From a bacterium (GTDB lineage Bacteria; CAIJMQ01; JAADFP01), in the NCBI GenBank assembly GCA_027021085.1, contig JALUVB010000247.1, positions 1 through 28,511 on the forward strand: DNA of 28,511 bases, in the 5' to 3' direction. Each line of letters opens with the position of its first letter. Position 1 is the stretch's first letter. The notes under the pieces are model-generated. The model saw only the letters and a program-made list of their open reading frames with translations, had not been told where the DNA came from and did no database searches. Positions 6,867 through 14,631 of this stretch are shown here, piece after piece. The position numbers were made by a program, and so were the translations under genes.

Positions 6867-7052
6867 TTAAGTATAGTCACCGTTCTCTTTCTCCTTCCCC
6901 TGGCATATATATTCTGCAGGAGCCCTATCAAATTCTATCTTGCAGCCGAGAGAACAGAAGTAAAACAGGTTACCCCTGTACTCACTGCTACCCATGGCAC
7001 CTTCCTCATCCACTTCTCTACCGCAAACAGGGTCTTTCCCCTTTTTGCCCAT
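6867..7052 (-). CDS. YHS-domain small metal-binding-type protein
   Basis: A 61-residue protein that is essentially one YHS domain: DPVCGREVDEEGA at residues 7-19, then EYRGNLFYFCSLGCKIEFDRAPAEYI. The cysteines C10, the pair in FCSLGC, and the conserved Y and F positions match YHS domains found in metal ATPases and metal-resistance proteins. It has no other domain. It is the first gene of the transcript with the nickel/cobalt permease, so a role in metal handling or delivery is a reasonable inference; no direct function is known for isolated YHS proteins of this kind. A purine-rich GGGGGTGAGG ribosome-binding site precedes the ATG. Confidence 0.85.
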   Translation of the reverse strand: MGKKGKDPVCGREVDEEGAMGSSEYRGNLFYFCSLGCKIEFDRAPAEYICQGKEKENGDYT

Positions 7053-7084
7053 CTTTCCTCACCCCCTTTCTTGAATTATTCCTC

Positions 7085-7113
7085 ATTATACCCTACCCCC
7101 CTACTGTATGCAA
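7085..7113 (-). promoter_or_regulatory. Sigma-70-type promoter of the YHS-permease operon
   Basis: On the minus strand TTGCAT (7113-7108), a 17-base spacer, then a perfect TATAAT (7090-7085). Transcription would start near 7078, about 26 bases before the YHS ATG. Confidence 0.7.
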
Positions 7114-7135
7114 CAACATTATGCAAGGATGCAAC
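7091..7135 (-). promoter_or_regulatory. Possible metal-regulator operator: G6 tract in the spacer plus ATGCAAC repeats
   Basis: The 17-base promoter spacer reads AGTAGGGGGGTAGGG on the minus strand: six Gs flanked by TA dinucleotides inside outer ATAC/GTAT arms. CsoR/RcnR-family regulators (RcnR binds TACT-G6-N-AGTA) use operators of this style, so metal control of the permease is plausible. Upstream on the plus strand are three copies of ATGCAA (7108-7113, 7121-7126, 7129-7134), two of them ATGCAAC; the first is the -35 itself. These could be a second protein-binding array. The similarity is visual and the regulator is not in the window. Confidence 0.35.
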
Positions 7136-7226
7136 CTCCCTGTTACAGAACACGTGGGATCCTGTGGACTGAAGTATGCAGCCTCTTTTTTAACAGTATT
7201 GCCCCGGAGAGCAGCTACAGGTAGGT

Positions 7227-8585
7227 TTATTCTTCCTTCTCGGAGAAATCCGCAGAATCCTCTTCCAGCCAGGCCAGGTCCTCAAAGCGGGTATATTCGT
7301 GCAAGAAAGTCAGCTCTATGGTCCCCACAGGCCCGTTTCTCTGCTTGGCAATGATAACCTCGCAAACTCCCTTTGTTTCAGGGTCATCGCTGTAATAATC
7401 TTTTCTGAAGAGCAGCAATACCACGTCAGCATCCTGCTCAATTGCACCTGATTCTCTAAGATCGGAGAGCTTAGGCCGGTAGTCCGCTCTCCCCTCAGGT
7501 CTTCGCGAAAGTTGAGAGACTGCAATTACAGGTATTTCCAGCTCCTTGGCTAAATTCTTGAGGCTGAGAGAAATCTCGGCAATCTCCTGCTGCCGGTTTT
7601 CTGTCCTGCGGGAAAGTCGCATTAACTGCAGGTAGTCCACAATGATTAACTTTACATCTGCCCTGGCTTTTAATCGCCTTGCCTTTGCTCTTATTTCCAG
7701 GGGAGTCAGGCCAGAAGAGTCGTCGATGAAAATCGGTGCATCATGCAGTCTGCCAGCAGCAATACTTAACTTTGGCCATTCTTCGTCACTGATAAACCCC
7801 TGCCTCAGTTTCTGCATCTCCACCTTCGCTTCCATGCAAAGGAGCCTCTGGGCTAATTGCAAGGCTCCCATCTCCAGGCTAAATATGGCTACGGGCACAG
7901 CGTGGTCCAGGGCAGCATTCAGGGCAATGTTGAGTACAAAGCTGGTTTTACCCATGGATGGCCTGCCTGCCACCACAATTAAATCACCCGGTTGAAACCC
8001 GGAAGTTTTCAGGTCAACATCCCGGAACCCGGCCGGGACGCCGGTAATAATCTCTTTTCGGTCAGCAAGTTCTTCCAGATACTTTAAGGTATCCTCCATA
8101 AGCTGGCGGATGTTTACAAAATCCTTGACTTCCTTTCTTTGTGCCAGGTCAAATATATATTTCTCGGCCTCATCAATTATGGCTTCTATCGCCTTGTCTC
8201 CCTGCTGGGCATCCTCTGTTATTTTAATTCCTGCTTTCATAAGGCCTCTCCGGATTGCCTTTTCCCTGACAATATCAACGTAATGCTCTACATTTATAGT
8301 GGTAGGAAGCGAAGAAAAGATGGAAGTCAGGTAGCTCACCCCGCCGATTTCTTCCAGTTCACCCTTGTTTCTCAGATAGTCTGTCAGGGTGATAATATCA
8401 ACCGGCTTGTTTTTTTCGTATAGGTCCAGGATAGCCTGAAAGATACACTTATGACTACTGCGGTAGAAAGTCTCCTTGTCTATCTTTTCCAGGATTAAGG
8501 GGATAGTGTCCGTATCCTGGAGCATAGCGCTCAAGACCGCTATCTCTGCCTCCAGGTTTTGAGGAGGTAGGTATATCTCCTCCAT
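7227..8585 (-). CDS. dnaB: Replicative DNA helicase DnaB
   Basis: A 452-residue protein with the complete DnaB plan. The N-terminal helical domain starts PPQNLEAEIAVLSAML (7-22). The RecA-like ATPase domain has Walker A AGRPSMGKTS (206-215), Walker B IIVDYLQLM, and the SLKNLAKELEIPVIAVSQLSR motif with the arginines used at the hexamer interface. It unwinds the parental duplex ahead of the replisome as a ring on the lagging strand. No intein is present. The ATG directly follows the frr stop codon (TAA-ATG), so it belongs to the rpsB-tsf-pyrH-frr transcript. This is an unusual neighbour, because uppS and cdsA often follow frr in bacteria. Confidence 0.97.
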   Translation of the reverse strand: MEEIYLPPQNLEAEIAVLSAMLQDTDTIPLILEKIDKETFYRSSHKCIFQAILDLYEKNKPVDIITLTDYLRNKGELEEIGGVSYLTSIFSSLPTTINVEHYVDIVREKAIRRGLMKAGIKITEDAQQGDKAIEAIIDEAEKYIFDLAQRKEVKDFVNIRQLMEDTLKYLEELADRKEIITGVPAGFRDVDLKTSGFQPGDLIVVAGRPSMGKTSFVLNIALNAALDHAVPVAIFSLEMGALQLAQRLLCMEAKVEMQKLRQGFISDEEWPKLSIAAGRLHDAPIFIDDSSGLTPLEIRAKARRLKARADVKLIIVDYLQLMRLSRRTENRQQEIAEISLSLKNLAKELEIPVIAVSQLSRRPEGRADYRPKLSDLRESGAIEQDADVVLLLFRKDYYSDDPETKGVCEVIIAKQRNGPVGTIELTFLHEYTRFEDLAWLEEDSADFSEKEE

Positions 8586-9143
8586 TTATTCTTCCCTGAT
8601 TTCCTTTTCTTTCATCTGAAGAATTTTATCCACTTCCTCAATATAGGTATCAGTCAACTTCTGGAGCTCCTTTTCCGCCCGGAAAGCATCGTCTTCCGGT
8701 ATTTCCCCCTTTTTCTTCCCTGCTTCTATCTGCTCGCGTGTATGCCTTCGATGTGCCCTTATGCTCACCCTTCCCTCTTCTGCTATCCTTCTTACTATTT
8801 TCACTAACTCTTCGCGTCTTTCCTCGGAAAGAGGCGGGATAGGAATTCTTATTGTCTCCCCTTCCACCTGGGGGACTAAACCCAGGTCCTCTTTCAAAAT
8901 AGCCTTCTCTATTTCCCGTACCACTGTTTTATCCCAGACCCTGACAAGTAAAAGATTAGCCTGCGGCACTGTTATGGAAGCCACCTGCTTCAACGGAGTC
9001 AAATTCCCATAATAATTTACCTTCACAGTATCCAGAAGCGCCGGGGTTGCCCTGCCAGTGCGAATAGCTGCAAATTCGTGTTTCAAACTGCTTACACATT
9101 TCTGCATCTTTTCTTCAGTATTCTTCAATATCTCTTTTATCAT
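8586..9143 (-). CDS. frr: Ribosome recycling factor
   Basis: A 185-residue protein, the normal RRF length. The N-terminal helix has SLKHEFAAIRTGRATPALLDTVKVNYYG, the domain II segment has TPLKQVASITVPQANLLLVRVWD, and the C-terminal helix has RVSIRAHRRHTREQIE and the ELQKLTDTYIEEVD repeat. With EF-G it splits the post-termination ribosome. The gene overlaps pyrH by 4 bases (ATGA) and abuts dnaB, so its translation is probably coupled to both. Confidence 0.98.
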   Translation of the reverse strand: MIKEILKNTEEKMQKCVSSLKHEFAAIRTGRATPALLDTVKVNYYGNLTPLKQVASITVPQANLLLVRVWDKTVVREIEKAILKEDLGLVPQVEGETIRIPIPPLSEERREELVKIVRRIAEEGRVSIRAHRRHTREQIEAGKKKGEIPEDDAFRAEKELQKLTDTYIEEVDKILQMKEKEIREE

Positions 9144-9856
9144 TTTCTCCCCTCCCTCAATAAAGTTCCTAAATCTTCTCCCTGCAAAATCTTCTTAAGA
9201 TTTCCTTTTTCGTCCATTTTAAATACTCTTATAGGCAAAGCGTATTCCTGGCACAGGGTGATGGCACTGAGGTCCATAACTCTTACCCCTTTTTGAAGAG
9301 CCTCCTGGTAAGTGAGGTAATCAAATTTTTGCGCATCAGGGTGAAGTAGGGGGTCATTATCATATACACCATCAACTTTGGTCCCCTTTAAAAAAATATC
9401 TGCCCCTATCTCCACCGCTCTCAACGCTGCTGCGGTATCAGTAGTAAAATACGGATTGCCGGTGCCTCCGCTCAAAATCACCACTCTTTTCCTTTCCAGG
9501 TCTTTGCGTACTTTTTCCAGGTCAAAGAGGGGTACAACGCCCTTAACTTCCAGAGCACTATAAAGGGAAGAAGGTATACCGGCCAGGTTAAGGAAACTCT
9601 TCAGGGCCATACCATTGACAATGGTAGACATCATGCCCATATAATCGGCCGTGTAACGGTCAATCCCTCCAGCAGACAAAGAAGCACCTCTTATTATATT
9701 GCCTCCTCCCACCACTATCCCAATTTCCACATCTAATTGAAAGCCTTCTTTTACTTCACGAGTAAGGAATTGTAATGAATTACAGCTGATAGGGGAATCT
9801 TCTTCGGAAAAGAAATCACCGCTTAATTTCAGCAGGACACGAGAGTATTTCTGCAT
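9140..9856 (-). CDS. pyrH: UMP kinase
   Basis: A 238-residue bacterial-type UMP kinase of the amino-acid-kinase fold, which phosphorylates UMP to UDP with ATP. Seen: VLLKLSGDFFSEED (7-20) with the phosphate-binding K10 and G13; VVGGGNIIRG (48-57); DYMGMMSTIVNGMALK, the UMP site; and GTGNPYFTTDTAAALRAVEIGADIFLKGTKVDGVYDNDP (131-169), the ATP and magnesium region. GDFF replaces the more common GEAL after KLS, a conservative variation. It lies in the normal place between tsf and frr but is separated from tsf by 150 bases, and a TAGAAT hexamer at 9929-9924 could be a weak internal -10. Confidence 0.97.
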   Translation of the reverse strand: MQKYSRVLLKLSGDFFSEEDSPISCNSLQFLTREVKEGFQLDVEIGIVVGGGNIIRGASLSAGGIDRYTADYMGMMSTIVNGMALKSFLNLAGIPSSLYSALEVKGVVPLFDLEKVRKDLERKRVVILSGGTGNPYFTTDTAAALRAVEIGADIFLKGTKVDGVYDNDPLLHPDAQKFDYLTYQEALQKGVRVMDLSAITLCQEYALPIRVFKMDEKGNLKKILQGEDLGTLLREGRK

Positions 9857-10006
9857 TTCGCCTGTACGCCCTCCAGATGATTAGGATTTACTACGATGCA
9901 CCACCGAAAAAGAGAGCAAATTTATTCTACTCCCCTTTAAAATTTTGTATTCCGCCCAATCCCGGGACCAGAGACTGCCATTCAACTCCGACATTGGCCA
10001 TCGGGA

Positions 10007-10600
10007 CTACTCTTCTTCCCCTAATTGGTAGCGAATGAATCTTTTAATCCGGATATTTTCTCCCAGTTTCCCAATCACAGATTCTACGTACTCTTTAACA
10101 GTGAGCCCGGAATCCCTGATGAATGGCTGCTCCATCAAGCAGACCTCGGAAAAAAACTTTTCCAGCTTGCCCTGCGCAATCTTTTCCTGTACCTGGGGAG
10201 GACGATTGGCAAACTGGGAAAGGTAGATTTGTTTCTCTTTTTCTATTATTTCCTGCGGTATCTCTTCCCGCGAAATATACCGGGGAGAACTGGCAGCAAT
10301 CTGCATGGTAATATTTTTTACCAACTCTTTAAATTCTTCTGTCCTGGCCACAAAATCAGTCTCACAGTTGACTTCCACCAGAACCCCAATCTTTCCCCCA
10401 AAATGTATATAAGAGGCAATTAAGCCTTCCCTGGTGCTTCGCTGGCTCTTTTTCCGGGCTATATCCATGCCCTTCTTCCGCAAAACTTCTATGGCTTTCT
10501 CTATATCGCCATTTACCTCTTCCAGAGCTTTTTTACACTCCAAAACCCCTGCTCCGGTTTTCTCTCTCAGTTCCTTTACTTTCTGGACATCACTTTTCAT
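10007..10600 (-). CDS. tsf: Elongation factor Ts
   Basis: A 197-residue EF-Ts, of the short form seen in organisms such as Thermotoga and lacking the longer C-terminal module of the E. coli protein. The N-terminal UBA-like domain has [37 protein letters not shown], and the core has [19 protein letters not shown], whose TDFVAR motif inserts near the EF-Tu nucleotide site. It exchanges GDP on EF-Tu. Its ATG lies inside the last codons of rpsB (11-base overlap), so the two are translationally coupled. Confidence 0.97.
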   Translation of the reverse strand: MKSDVQKVKELREKTGAGVLECKKALEEVNGDIEKAIEVLRKKGMDIARKKSQRSTREGLIASYIHFGGKIGVLVEVNCETDFVARTEEFKELVKNITMQIAASSPRYISREEIPQEIIEKEKQIYLSQFANRPPQVQEKIAQGKLEKFFSEVCLMEQPFIRDSGLTVKEYVESVIGKLGENIRIKRFIRYQLGEEE

Positions 10601-11426
10601 CTTTTGCTTCCTCTTTCTCTTTTTTCTCTTCTTTCTCTTCTACTACTTCTTCTTCCTTCTCCGCCGTTTCCTTCTCAACTTCCTTTACCTCTCCTTCTCC
10701 GGATTCCTCCGCTTCCTGTGAAAATTCCAGCTTCTCTTTCAAGCCTCCCTCTTCCAAGCCCTCTATTATTTTGTCAGCAATAGCCGAGGTTATAAGCGCA
10801 ATTGATTTTATGGCATCGTCATTTGCCGGGATAGGATAATCCACCTCATCCGGGTCGCAATTGGTATCCAGAATAGCCACTATGGGAATACCTATATTTT
10901 TAGCTTCTCTCACTGCATTATCCTCTCTTTTGGGGTCAATGATAAAAAGCGCATCGGGTAATTCTTCCATATCCAGGATTCCCAGAAGATTTTTTTCCAG
11001 TTTGGCCCTCTCTTTCTGTAAATGAGCCACTTCTTTCTTGGTAAGAAGATTTAGAATTTCTTCATCCATCTGCATTAATTCTTTTAATCTGGCAATGCTA
11101 CGGCGAATGGTCTCAAAATTTGTAAGTGTGCCACCCAGCCATCGTTCCGTGGCATAGAACATTCCACAACGAACAGCTTCATTTTTAATAATCTCCTTAG
11201 CCTGTTTCTTTGTGCCCACGAAGAGAATCTTTCCCCCTCTGCGTGCAATATCTTTAAGAAATTCTCCGGCTTTTTCCAGTTCTTCCAGGGTCTTGGTAAG
11301 GTCAATTATATGGATACCTTCCCTTTTCCCATAAATGTATTTCTCCATTTTGGGGTTCCAGCGACGAGTTACATGTCCAAAATGCACTCCCGCCTCAAGA
11401 GCATCAGATAAAGAAATCATGGGCAT
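10590..11426 (-). CDS. rpsB: 30S ribosomal protein S2 with a charged C-terminal tail
   Basis: A 278-residue protein. The S2 core runs to about residue 222: LLEAG-type start [23 protein letters not shown], then [96 protein letters not shown]. It binds the 30S head-body junction. Residues 223-278 form a tail made almost only of Glu, Lys and Val, which is longer than usual and probably disordered or helical. AAGGAGGAG precedes the ATG with good spacing. The 288-base spacer upstream holds its promoter and a weak hairpin but no gene. Confidence 0.97.
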   Translation of the reverse strand: MPMISLSDALEAGVHFGHVTRRWNPKMEKYIYGKREGIHIIDLTKTLEELEKAGEFLKDIARRGGKILFVGTKKQAKEIIKNEAVRCGMFYATERWLGGTLTNFETIRRSIARLKELMQMDEEILNLLTKKEVAHLQKERAKLEKNLLGILDMEELPDALFIIDPKREDNAVREAKNIGIPIVAILDTNCDPDEVDYPIPANDDAIKSIALITSAIADKIIEGLEEGGLKEKLEFSQEAEESGEGEVKEVEKETAEKEEEVVEEKEEKKEKEEAKDEK

Positions 11427-11453
11427 TTTTTCTCCTCCTTAAAAAGTGACAGT

Positions 11454-11462
11454 ATTATACCA
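11454..11462 (-). promoter_or_regulatory. Extended -10 promoter of the rpsB-tsf operon
   Basis: On the minus strand TGG-TATAAT: a perfect -10 with the extended TG. The -35 region (TTATCT at 11482-11477) is weak, but an A/T-rich tract lies beside it. The start would be near 11447, giving a leader of about 20 bases that contains AAGGAGG. Confidence 0.65.
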
Positions 11463-11714
11463 TAAGATAAAAAAAAAGATAAGATGGCGAGTCGCCTCAC
11501 TAAAAATCTTCTCGAAAAAGGAGGGAGAAATTAAAATAAGGTGCCCCTCTGCCTCTCCCGGTACACATCGGGAGGCGGGCAGGCGGGAGGAGTAGTGCAT
11601 TTTGTATTAGGGAGTTAGTTTCCTGGCCAGGAGATTTGCCCTGGGCTGGGAGAGGATTCCAGGACAGATGACATCCGCCAGGAATATTTGCCGGAAATTT
11701 CAAATGAAGCAAAA

Positions 11715-12575
11715 CTACTGTTCAGGAAGCAGTGATTTGAGGTATGCAAGGTCTTTCTTTAGGATTTCTTTCTTCGTGGAGAAATCGTACTTTCCCAGGG
11801 ATTCGTCTTCCAGGCAGAAATCCCCCTTATAGCCTGCTTTTTTAAGTATTTTCATCACCTTAGCATAGTCAATATCTCCCTCAAATACAGGGGATACATA
11901 TTTGCCATACTCGTAGCCAACTTCTCTCGCCTTTTCCCTCAGGTGCGGGGGATACTTGATATTCTTGACATGTGCATGATAAACCCGGGGAGAGAGCTCT
12001 TCCATTATTTCATAAACCCGAGATAAGGGTTTGCCCGACCAGTAGAAATTGCCAGTATCCAGGGTATATCCTAATCTGGGAGAGTTTACCCGGTCAATTA
12101 CCTTTATTAGAAAATCAGGGTCGTTACCCAAAACCCCATGATTTTCCAGGCCGAGTTTAATAGAAGAGCTTCTGGTAATATTCAGCGCCTCTCTTAGGAT
12201 GACTACAGCCTTTTCTATCGCCTCTTCCTTTCCTGTTGCTCCTTCTTTTTTGGGGAGCGGGTCGATCCTCACTACTTCCGCCTCCATATCCTCTGCCAGC
12301 ATTATGCCGCTTACTATGTAATCCACTTCCTCCTTAACATCTCCACTAAAATCGTTGGCTTCCAGGATAGAGAATATTTTCAAGCCGCTTTTCTTCCAGG
12401 CAGAAAGAAATTCCGCCCGGCTTTTCAAAACGTTTGTTTTTTCTCCCGTGGGGGAGAAAGCTTTGAGTTCTCTTTCCAGGTAAATTTCCAGGGCTTCTAT
12501 ACCTAACTGGCGGGCAAGTTTTTCAATATCTTTTTCTATCGAGGCAAGAATCACCTCTCTTGCAGAAACAAACAT
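11715..12575 (-). CDS. Sugar phosphate isomerase/epimerase-like TIM barrel
   Basis: A 286-residue protein of the xylose isomerase-like (AP endonuclease 2) family. Diagnostic pieces are KLGLENHGVLGNDPDFLIKVIDRVNSPRLGYTLDTGNFYWSG, with the metal-binding glutamate and the DTGN aspartate; YHAHVKNIKY with a histidine ligand; and YKGDFCLEDES near the C-terminus with the final glutamate. Such proteins isomerise or epimerise sugars, or act on inosose, hydroxypyruvate and similar compounds; the substrate here is unknown. The first strand is unusual (MFVSAREVILASIEKDIEKLARQLGIEALEIY). It is the last gene of the nadD-mtlD-MDR-E1 operon, 20 bases after the E1 beta gene, which points to carbohydrate catabolism. 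Confidence 0.85.
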   Translation of the reverse strand: MFVSAREVILASIEKDIEKLARQLGIEALEIYLERELKAFSPTGEKTNVLKSRAEFLSAWKKSGLKIFSILEANDFSGDVKEEVDYIVSGIMLAEDMEAEVVRIDPLPKKEGATGKEEAIEKAVVILREALNITRSSSIKLGLENHGVLGNDPDFLIKVIDRVNSPRLGYTLDTGNFYWSGKPLSRVYEIMEELSPRVYHAHVKNIKYPPHLREKAREVGYEYGKYVSPVFEGDIDYAKVMKILKKAGYKGDFCLEDESLGKYDFSTKKEILKKDLAYLKSLLPEQ

Positions 12576-12595
12576 CCTTGTTTCCCTGCTTCTTA

Positions 12596-13567
12596 CTACA
12601 GAATTTCCTGCACTGCCTGGATTACTTTCTTAGCAGAAGGGATAGCTTCTTCTTCCAGAACCGGGCTCATGGGAATGGGCACATCAGGGGTGGTAATCCT
12701 CTTTACCGGAGCATCCAGGTCATCAAAACACTCCTCTATGATTCTGGTAACTATTTCTGCCGCCATCCCGCAGTGACGATATCCTTCCGAAACTACCACT
12801 GCCTTATTAGTTTTTCGCACAGAACCTGCTATTAAATCCATGTCCAGCGGTTTTAATGTTCTGGGGTCAATAACTTCACAGGAGACTCCCTCCTTTTCCA
12901 GGGCTTCTGCTGCTTCCAGTGCCACGTGCAGCATTCTCGAGTACGCCACAATGGTGACATCTTCTCCTTCCCGCTTTATTACCCCTTTTCCCAGTGGTAT
13001 GAGATATTCTTCTTCCGGGACTTCCCCTTTCATCCCGTACAACATCTTATGCTCTATGAAGACAATGGGATTGTCATCACGTATAGAAGTTTTCAGTAAT
13101 CCTTTGGCATCGTAGGGAGTGGCAGGCATAACCACATACAAGCCAGGCATGTGCACATACCAGGCCTCTAAACTCTGCGAATGGTGTGCAGCAATTCCTC
13201 TTCCTGCCCCGCCCTGGGTTCTGAGCACCATAGGCACCTTGCTTTTACCCCCGAACATATACCTCATCTTGGCGGCCTGGTTGACCATCTGGTCTGTGGC
13301 CTGGGTGGAAAAATCTATGTACATTATCTCGGCTATCGGTCTCATTCCGGTTAATGCGGCCCCTGTGGCTACTCCCGCAATTGCCGCCTCGGAAATCGGA
13401 GTATCCTTTACCCGGTCCTCTCCGAACATTTTGTAAAGCCCATCGGTAACTTTGTATGCTCCTCCATAAATAGCTACATCTTCTCCCAGTATAAATACAC
13501 TTTCGTCCCTCTTCATTTCTTCAATAAGTGCTTCTCTCAAAGCCTCTCTATAAGTGATTTCTCTCAT
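12596..13567 (-). CDS. Thiamine-dependent 2-oxoacid/acetoin dehydrogenase E1, beta subunit
   Basis: With the ATG at 13567, preceded by GGGAGGCGAT, the protein is 323 residues; a longer frame exists but lacks a ribosome-binding site. It starts MREITYREALREALIEEMKRDESVFILGEDVAIYGGAYKVT, where ILGEDV is the conserved E1 beta region with the glutamate that activates thiamine diphosphate. SEAAIAGVATGAALTGMRPIAEIMYIDF, then MPATPYDAKGLLKTSIRDDNPIVFIEH and the C-terminal RRITTPDVPIP-like segment all match E1 beta. It pairs with the upstream E1 alpha in a heterotetramer. No E2 or E3 gene is in the window, so the substrate (pyruvate, acetoin or a branched 2-oxoacid) is open. Confidence 0.93.
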   Translation of the reverse strand: MREITYREALREALIEEMKRDESVFILGEDVAIYGGAYKVTDGLYKMFGEDRVKDTPISEAAIAGVATGAALTGMRPIAEIMYIDFSTQATDQMVNQAAKMRYMFGGKSKVPMVLRTQGGAGRGIAAHHSQSLEAWYVHMPGLYVVMPATPYDAKGLLKTSIRDDNPIVFIEHKMLYGMKGEVPEEEYLIPLGKGVIKREGEDVTIVAYSRMLHVALEAAEALEKEGVSCEVIDPRTLKPLDMDLIAGSVRKTNKAVVVSEGYRHCGMAAEIVTRIIEECFDDLDAPVKRITTPDVPIPMSPVLEEEAIPSAKKVIQAVQEIL

Positions 13568-13619
13568 ATCGCCTCCCACATAATCGGTAAAATCCGAAAC
13601 TAACAACTCAAAACTAAAA

Positions 13620-14591
13620 CTATTTTACTACGTAAACATCCTTTGCCAGTTCTTCCACAGGCGGATAAGGACTTTCAAGAGCAAACTTCTCTGCTTCATT
13701 GGTTTCTTCTTCCACTTCTTTTTCTATCCCCTGCAATTCCTCCTCCGTGGCTACCCCTTCCTCAATCAACCTCTTCCAGAAACTCTGTATAGGGTCCCTC
13801 TTTCTCCAGTAACTCTCTTCTTCTTTTGTGCGATATACCCGTGGGTCACTACGGGAATGTCCCTGGTATCGATAAGTGCGGCATTCCAGCAAAGTAGGCC
13901 CTCCTCCTTTCCTGGCTTTTTCCACCGCTTTCCGGGTAGCTTCCCTAACCGCCATTACATCCATGCCATCCACTGCTTCTCCGGGTATATTGTAGGCACA
14001 ACCTTTTTTGTAAAGTTCCTGTACGGCAGATGCCCTTTCCACAGAGACACTCATTCCATAAAGATTATTTTCAATTATGTAGATTACCGGTAATTTCCAG
14101 AGCGCAGCCATGTTCAAAGACTCATGAAATACGCCGTTGTTTGTGGCCCCGTCGCCGAAGAAACAAAGGCAAACCTGGTCTGTTCCCCTGAGTTTAATAG
14201 CATAACCGGCTCCCGTGGCTACAGGAATATTACTGGCAACAATTCCGGTGGCTCCCAGGTTTCCTTTTGTTACATCTGCAATATGCATGGAGCCACCTCT
14301 TCCCTTGCAGTAACCGGTAGCTTTACCACAAAGTTCCGCCAGCATATACTTTAACTTCCCCCCTTTTGCCAGGCAGTGTCCATGTCCCCTGTGTGTAGAG
14401 GTTATATAATCATCATCTCTTATCGCAGAAATAGCCCCCACAGCCACTGCTTCCTCTCCCATATAAACATGGGAAGCCCCTTTTATAATGTTCCGGGCCA
14501 GCAGTTCCCATACCTTTTCTTCAAAGTAACGAATCTCAAGCATCTGTTTCAAAAGGGAGAGAAGCTCCTCTTTTGTCTCTTTAAAAGGCAT
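13620..14591 (-). CDS. Thiamine-dependent 2-oxoacid/acetoin dehydrogenase E1, alpha subunit
   Basis: A 323-residue E1 alpha. The start is the ATG at 14591 behind AAGGAGGTAAGTG; the GTG one codon earlier is part of that spacing. The thiamine diphosphate motif GDGATNN begins at residue 146 and ends with NN at 175-176 (GDG-x26-NN). Other family marks are STHRGHGHCLAKGG (65-78), KGRGGSMHIAD (97-106) with MHI, and YRYQGHSRSDP, the phosphorylation-loop region. It decarboxylates the 2-oxoacid or cleaves acetoin and passes the acyl group to an E2 lipoyl domain. An E2 is missing nearby. The neighbours are a zinc-type dehydrogenase upstream and E1 beta downstream, separated by 52 bases. Confidence 0.93.
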   Translation of the reverse strand: MPFKETKEELLSLLKQMLEIRYFEEKVWELLARNIIKGASHVYMGEEAVAVGAISAIRDDDYITSTHRGHGHCLAKGGKLKYMLAELCGKATGYCKGRGGSMHIADVTKGNLGATGIVASNIPVATGAGYAIKLRGTDQVCLCFFGDGATNNGVFHESLNMAALWKLPVIYIIENNLYGMSVSVERASAVQELYKKGCAYNIPGEAVDGMDVMAVREATRKAVEKARKGGGPTLLECRTYRYQGHSRSDPRVYRTKEEESYWRKRDPIQSFWKRLIEEGVATEEELQGIEKEVEEETNEAEKFALESPYPPVEELAKDVYVVK

Positions 14592-14631
14592 CACTTACCT
14601 CCTTCATAATGGTTCTTCCATCTATTATCCC

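Noticed and set aside
9924-9929. TAGAAT as an internal -10 before pyrH
   Set aside because: No acceptable -35 at the usual spacing; kept only as a remark in the pyrH entry.
11555-11574. CTCCCG/CGGGAG hairpin in the spacer between the TIM-barrel gene and rpsB
   Set aside because: Six-base stem with an eight-base loop and no T-run in the needed direction, too weak to call a terminator.
11621-11632. Perfect 12-base palindrome TCCTGGCCAGGA
   Set aside because: A single short palindrome with no partner site and no promoter around it.
11500-11712. 70-codon minus-strand ORF in the spacer before rpsB
   Set aside because: No recognisable domain, no good ribosome-binding site, low-complexity Pro/Arg/Gly content; probably chance.
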